From: Sphingopyxis sp.
GTDB taxonomy: Bacteria > Pseudomonadota > Alphaproteobacteria > Sphingomonadales > Sphingomonadaceae
DNA: 64,000 nt
Direction: 5' to 3'
Assembly: GCA_016793775.1 (NCBI GenBank)
Contig: JAEULK010000043.1
Coordinates: 1 to 64,000, forward strand
Shown here: piece after piece, positions 60,162 to 64,000 of the stretch
How positions within the stretch are numbered: position 1 is the stretch's first letter
Layout: each line of letters opens with the position of its first letter
Made by a program: the position numbers and the translations under genes
The notes under the pieces: model-generated
What the model saw: only the letters and a program-made list of their open reading frames with translations
Databases searched by the model: none
Told to the model about the DNA's origin: nothing

Positions 60162-61559
60162 ATGGAATATATCAGCACCCGCGGCTCCGCGCCGACCCTC
60201 GATTTTCGCGCCGCCACGCTCGCGGGGCTCGCCGGCGACGGCGGGCTCTATGTGCCGGCGACATGGCCGGTGTTGAGCCAAGATGATATCCGCGCGTTCG
60301 CGGGGCTCGACTATATCGAAACCGCGGTGCGCGTGATGGCGCCCTTCGTCGCGGGCGTGCTGAGCGAGGATGAACTGCGCGGGCTGTGCAAGGCGGCTTA
60401 TGGCCGCTTCAGCCACGACGCGGTGACCCCGCTGGTCCAGCTCGATCACCGCCACTGGCTGCTCGAGCTGTTCCACGGGCCGACGCTGGCGTTCAAGGAC
60501 GTCGCGCTGCAACTGCTCGGCCAATTGTTCGAAAAATTCCTGAGTGGAGGCGACACCGACATCACCATCGTCGGCGCCACCTCGGGCGACACCGGCTCTG
60601 CGGCGATCGAGGCGGTTGCCGGGCGCGAGCATATCCAGATCTTCATGCTTCACCCCGAGGGCCGGGTCAGCGACGTCCAGCGCCGCCAGATGACCACCGT
60701 GCTTGCACCCAACGTCCACAACATCGCGATCGACGGCAGCTTCGACGACGCGCAGGCGATGGTGAAGCGGCTGTTCGGCGACGAAGAGGCGCGCCGTCAG
60801 GTCACGCTGTCGGCGGTGAACAGCATCAACTGGGCGCGGCTGATGGCGCAGGTCGTCTATTATTTCTACGCCGCGGTGCGCCTCGGCGGCCCCGACCGTC
60901 CGGTCGCCTTCTCGGTGCCGACGGGCAATTTCGGCGACGTCTTTGCGGGCTATGTCGCCTCGCGTATGGGCCTGCCGATCGCGCGGTTGGTCGTCGCGAC
61001 AAACGTCAACGATATCCTCCACCGCGCGTTGACCAGCGGCGATTATAGTGCCGGCACGGTCACCCCGACCGCGACCCCCAGCATGGACATCCAGGTCAGC
61101 AGCAATTTCGAACGGCTGCTGTTCGACCTGTCGGGCCGCGATGGCGCCGCGATCACCGGCATGATGGGCGAATTCGACGCCAACCGCGCGATGACGATCC
61201 CCGCCGACATGCTCTGCGGCGCGCGCGGGCTGTTCTCGAGCGCCAGCATCGACGGCGATTCGATGTCGCTCGCGCTGCGTTGGGCGCAGGAAAAGGGCGG
61301 CCAGCTGATCGACCCGCACAGCGCCGTCGGGCTTGCTGCGGCGCGCCAGCTCGACCTCGCCGCCGACATCCCCATCGTCACCCTCGCGACCGCGCATCCG
61401 GCGAAGTTCCGCGAAGCGGTCGAGCGCGCCACGGGCGTCCGGCCCGCGCTGCCCGCGCGGCTCGGCAACCTGTTCGACCGCGAGGAGCGTTATGCCAAGC
61501 TGCCCGGCGACTATGATGCGGTCAAAGCCTTCGTCCTCGCGGAAGCCGCGCGTGGCTGA
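60162..61559 (+). CDS. thrC: Threonine synthase
   Basis: ThrC makes threonine from phosphohomoserine with pyridoxal phosphate. The 465-residue protein has MEYISTRGSAPTLDFRAATL at the N-terminus, the PLP-lysine in LFHGPTLAFKDVALQLLG, and the PLP-phosphate motif GATSGDTGSAAIEA. The class matches the long bacterial/fungal form. It follows SURF1 with a 27-bp gap. Confidence 0.97.
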   Translation: MEYISTRGSAPTLDFRAATLAGLAGDGGLYVPATWPVLSQDDIRAFAGLDYIETAVRVMAPFVAGVLSEDELRGLCKAAYGRFSHDAVTPLVQLDHRHWLLELFHGPTLAFKDVALQLLGQLFEKFLSGGDTDITIVGATSGDTGSAAIEAVAGREHIQIFMLHPEGRVSDVQRRQMTTVLAPNVHNIAIDGSFDDAQAMVKRLFGDEEARRQVTLSAVNSINWARLMAQVVYYFYAAVRLGGPDRPVAFSVPTGNFGDVFAGYVASRMGLPIARLVVATNVNDILHRALTSGDYSAGTVTPTATPSMDIQVSSNFERLLFDLSGRDGAAITGMMGEFDANRAMTIPADMLCGARGLFSSASIDGDSMSLALRWAQEKGGQLIDPHSAVGLAAARQLDLAADIPIVTLATAHPAKFREAVERATGVRPALPARLGNLFDREERYAKLPGDYDAVKAFVLAEAARG

Positions 61560-62442
61560 TTTGCTGCCTCTCGTCACCCTCGTCGGCGAGGCATGGGACG
61601 ATTATGGGCTGGTCGACAGCGGGCGCGGGCGCAAGCTCGAACGCTATGGCCGCTATCGCTTCATCCGCCCCGAGCCGCAGGCGATGTGGGCGCCCGCGCT
61701 GCCGGAAAGCGACTGGGACGCCGCCGACGGCGAGTTCATCCCCGCGTCGGACGACGATGGCGGCGGCCGCTGGTATTATAACAAGCCCGTGCCGCAGGAG
61801 GGCTGGCCGCTCGGCTGGCGCGAGACGCGCTTCACCGCGAGCTGCACCCCTTTCCGCCATCTCGGCTTCTTCCCCGACATGGCGCCGGTGTGGGACTGGC
61901 TGCGCGCGCAGGTCGCCGACAAGGCGGACCCGGCGTTCCTCAACCTGTTCGGCTATACTGGCGTCGGCAGCCAGGCGCTCGCCGCCGCAGGGGCTTCGGT
62001 GACCCATGTCGATGCGTCGAAAAAATCGGTGTCGCAGGCGCGTGAGAATGCGGTGCTCGCGGGCATGGCCGACAAGCCGGTGCGCTGGATCGTCGACGAT
62101 GCCGGCAAGTTCACCGCGCGCGAGGTGCGGCGCGAGAAGCGCTATGACGCGATCCTGCTCGATCCCCCCAAATTCGGGCGCGGGCCGAACCAGGAACGCT
62201 GGCAGCTCGAAGAGGGGCTGGCGCCGCTGCTTTCGGACTGTCGCCAATTGCTCGATGCCGACAGCCGCGCGCTGTTCCTCACCGTCTATGCGGTGCGCAT
62301 GTCGGCGCTGGCGATCGGCGAATTGCTCGGCCAGCTTTTCGCCGACCTGCCCGGCAAGGTCGAGTGCGGCGAACTTGCGGTGCGCGAAGAGGCGCGGGGG
62401 CTGTTGCTGCCGACCGCGATCTTTGCGCGCTGGAGCCGCTGA
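61552..62442 (+). CDS. Class I SAM-dependent methyltransferase, RlmI-like
   Basis: This 296-residue protein has FLNLFGYTGVGSQALAAAGA for SAM binding, THVDASKKSVSQARENA, and the catalytic DPPKFGRG motif. This matches the RlmI/RlmK type of 23S rRNA cytosine methyltransferases, but it lacks the PUA domain, so the substrate is not certain. It starts at GTG 61552 and overlaps thrC by 8 bp. Confidence 0.92.
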   Translation: MADLLPLVTLVGEAWDDYGLVDSGRGRKLERYGRYRFIRPEPQAMWAPALPESDWDAADGEFIPASDDDGGGRWYYNKPVPQEGWPLGWRETRFTASCTPFRHLGFFPDMAPVWDWLRAQVADKADPAFLNLFGYTGVGSQALAAAGASVTHVDASKKSVSQARENAVLAGMADKPVRWIVDDAGKFTAREVRREKRYDAILLDPPKFGRGPNQERWQLEEGLAPLLSDCRQLLDADSRALFLTVYAVRMSALAIGELLGQLFADLPGKVECGELAVREEARGLLLPTAIFARWSR

Positions 62443-62568
62443 CCGCACATCCGCCACCTTTTGCGGCGAGCCGCGCAACCCCCGCCGCCGCCCGCCGTTG
62501 CTGGGGCAGGGGGCGGCGTGGGCCACTTCCGTCCCGCGATCCGCCTCCGTCCGCAAAGGAGACGCATC

Positions 62569-62940
62569 ATGGCCGACACGCTCGAACGCAGCGAAACCAA
62601 CCGCCTCATTTCCTCCGACAAGGTCGAAGGGACCGCCGTCTATAACCCTCAGGACGAAAAGCTGGGCACCATCGCCAATGTCATGATCGACAAATATTCG
62701 GGCAAGGCCGACTATGCGGTGCTGCAATTCGGCGGGCTGTTCGGCCTAGGCAGCGACCATTATCCGATCCCTTGGGACATGCTGCGTTACGACACCGACA
62801 AGGGCGGCTATGTCGTCGATATCGGCAAGGAACAGGTGACCGGCGCGCCGCGGTACGGGCGCGACGACACTCCCGAATATACCGACGAATATGGCCGCAC
62901 CATCCATGGCTATTACGGGCTGAGCTATCCGATGCTCTGA
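62569..62940 (+). CDS. PRC-barrel domain protein
   Basis: This 123-residue protein has the PRC-barrel core: VEGTAVYNPQDEKLGTIANV, MIDKYSGKADYAVLQFGG and HYPIPWDMLRYDTDKGGYVV. PRC-barrels bind partners in photosynthesis or RNA processing; stand-alone ones like this are often stress-induced. AAAGGAGA precedes the ATG. Confidence 0.93.
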   Translation: MADTLERSETNRLISSDKVEGTAVYNPQDEKLGTIANVMIDKYSGKADYAVLQFGGLFGLGSDHYPIPWDMLRYDTDKGGYVVDIGKEQVTGAPRYGRDDTPEYTDEYGRTIHGYYGLSYPML

Positions 62941-63035
62941 CCCGATCGCGTTCGCCGACCGATGCTCACCGCGCATCGGTCGGTTCGCGGCTGCAATTTG
63001 CTCCCCGATTGCATAGGAATGCAATGAGACCCGCG

Positions 63036-63064
63036 TTGACAATGAGAACGTTCTCATTTAGATA
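63036..63064 (+). promoter_or_regulatory. Sigma-70 promoter of the TonB receptor gene
   Basis: TTGACA (63036-63041) and TAGATA (63059-63064) are spaced by 17 bp, a near-consensus housekeeping promoter. It lies 58 bp before the receptor ATG. The spacer is occupied by the palindrome described next. Confidence 0.75.
63041..63058 (+). promoter_or_regulatory. Perfect 18-bp palindromic operator
   Basis: AATGAGAACGTTCTCATT is its own reverse complement and fills the spacer of the promoter. A degenerate half (AACGTTCACATT) follows from 63064. The shape is that of a LacI/GalR-family operator, which often controls sugar-specific TonB receptors in related bacteria. The regulator gene is not in the window. 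Confidence 0.7.
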
Positions 63065-63121
63065 ACGTTCACATTAGGGAAATGTCGCCGAAAATGAGCG
63101 ACTAAACGGGAGGAAACAGGG

Positions 63122-64000
63122 ATGCAGGCTCCGCATAAGCTTTGGCTCGCGAAGATTCTGGCCGGCACATCGGCGGTAGCGCTGATGAGCATGGCGCAGG
63201 CCGCGATGGCGCAGGATGCGTCGGCCGAAGGCGTCGCCGATGGTGACGAAATCGTCGTGACCGGCATCCGGGCCAGCCTTTCCGCCGCAGCCGACATCAA
63301 GCGCGAGGCTCAGGGCGTGGTCGACGCGATTTCCGCCGAGGATATCGGCAAATTCCCCGACACCAACCTGGCCGAGTCGCTCCAGCGCATCACCGGCGTG
63401 TCGATCGACCGTTCGAACGGCGAAGGCTCGCTGGTCACCGTCCGCGGCTTCGGCCCCGAATTCAACCTTGTCACCCTGAACGGCCGCCAGGTGCCGACGG
63501 CGGTGATCGGTGACGGCGGCAGCGCGCCGGCGTCGCGCTCGTTCGATTTCGCGAACCTGGCGTCCGAAGGCGTCGCCGCGGTCGAAGTCTATAAGAGCGG
63601 TCGCGCCACGGTGGAATCGGGCGGCATCGGCTCGACAATCAACATTCGCACCCCGCGCCCCCTCGACAAGCCGGGTATGCGCGGCAGCATCTCGGCGAAG
63701 GCGGTGTACGACTCGTCGCGCAACAATGGCAATCCGGTTACGCCCGAAATCTCGGGCATTTTCAGCAGCACCTTTGCCGACGACACGATCGGCATCCTGC
63801 TCATCGGTTCGTATCAGAAGCGCAAATCGAGCACCAATTCGGCGAATGTCGGCTGGCGCGACGGCTATCTGGGCAGCGAAAACAACTGGGGCTCGCTGGC
63901 GCAGCCCGGCACCCAGGCGGCCACGCGGATCACCAATCGCCCCGACCCGACCGACGTCTATCAGGTGCCGCAGAATGCGTCCTACGACCTCAACGACATC
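63122..64000 (+). CDS. TonB-dependent receptor, N-terminal part (partial)
   Basis: The first 293 codons of an outer-membrane receptor lie here; the gene runs off the window. A signal peptide (LAKILAGTSAVALMSMAQAA, cut near AMAQ) is followed by the TonB box DEIVVTGIR, then the plug domain (DIGKFPDTNLAESLQRITGV, VTVRGFGPEFNLVTLNGRQV, VEVYKSGRATVESGGIGSTI). The GKFPD motif marks the large sphingomonad/Caulobacter receptor group that often takes up carbohydrates. GGGAGGAAACAGGG precedes the ATG. Confidence 0.95.
   Translation, partial: MQAPHKLWLAKILAGTSAVALMSMAQAAMAQDASAEGVADGDEIVVTGIRASLSAAADIKREAQGVVDAISAEDIGKFPDTNLAESLQRITGVSIDRSNGEGSLVTVRGFGPEFNLVTLNGRQVPTAVIGDGGSAPASRSFDFANLASEGVAAVEVYKSGRATVESGGIGSTINIRTPRPLDKPGMRGSISAKAVYDSSRNNGNPVTPEISGIFSSTFADDTIGILLIGSYQKRKSSTNSANVGWRDGYLGSENNWGSLAQPGTQAATRITNRPDPTDVYQVPQNASYDLNDI

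Overview
This window is ordinary chromosomal DNA from an alphaproteobacterium of the order Sphingomonadales, most likely a Sphingopyxis-like organism. The evidence is the high GC content, a class I lysyl-tRNA synthetase, the rpmF-plsX-fabH-ihfA-merR gene order, a CtaB-(small CoxF-like)-CtaG-CtaE-DUF983-SURF1 cytochrome oxidase cluster, a TonB-dependent receptor, and many GC-rich palindromic intergenic repeats. The genus call is inference. I found no rRNA, tRNA, CRISPR array, transposase, prophage or plasmid gene.

Layout. Positions 1-4616 hold the end of rpoB and all of rpoC. From 4.6 to 10.9 kb come a PspC-domain protein, a 42-residue membrane protein, recF, a membrane protein, arsC and two L,D-transpeptidases. 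From 11 to 14.7 kb are accC-accB-aroQ (minus) and thiS-thiG (plus). From 14.8 to 24 kb are small stress and housekeeping genes (CsbD, lipoprotein, DUF1330, GNAT, glycine-zipper protein, rarD, pyrC, ygfZ, a retropepsin-like protease, an MBL-fold hydrolase, MAPEG). From 24 to 27.1 kb is the fatty-acid cluster rpmF-plsX-fabH-ihfA-merR. From 27.1 to 34.5 kb are sixA, a DinG-like helicase, a PilZ protein, a membrane-tethered LuxR regulator with a DUF4199 partner, lysS and a short asparaginase-like protein.

Positions 34.55-37.04 kb hold the most interesting system: two secreted Cys-rich BufA2-type bufferin precursors, a DUF692/MNIO enzyme (BufB) and its DUF2063 partner (BufC). They sit behind an ECF-sigma-like promoter, and each precursor gene is followed by a strong hairpin. 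This is a ribosomally made, post-translationally modified metallophore operon, probably for copper. The second precursor equals the first plus one extra 13-residue two-Cys module.

From 37 to 47.7 kb are a desaturase, a membrane GGDEF-EAL-PilZ protein, an amidohydrolase, an RcnB-like protein with six 12-residue EF-hand-like repeats, an orphan [2Fe-2S] oxidoreductase subunit, a class II aldolase and a trimeric autotransporter adhesin. From 48 to 53.4 kb are rpsU, an FKBP, a DUF3606 protein, an AI-2E-family permease and the lepB-acpS-(membrane protein)-pdxJ-pyrE run. From 53.6 to 62.4 kb is the aa3-type cytochrome c oxidase cluster with its assembly factors, leading into thrC and a methyltransferase. 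The window closes with a PRC-barrel protein and the first 293 codons of a TonB-dependent receptor. That receptor's promoter carries a perfect 18-bp palindrome across the -35/-10 spacer.

Several genes appear to start at TTG, including thiS, thiG, sixA, the LuxR regulator, the asparaginase-like gene, the GGDEF-EAL gene and the DUF983 gene. At least seven classes of inverted repeat lie between genes.
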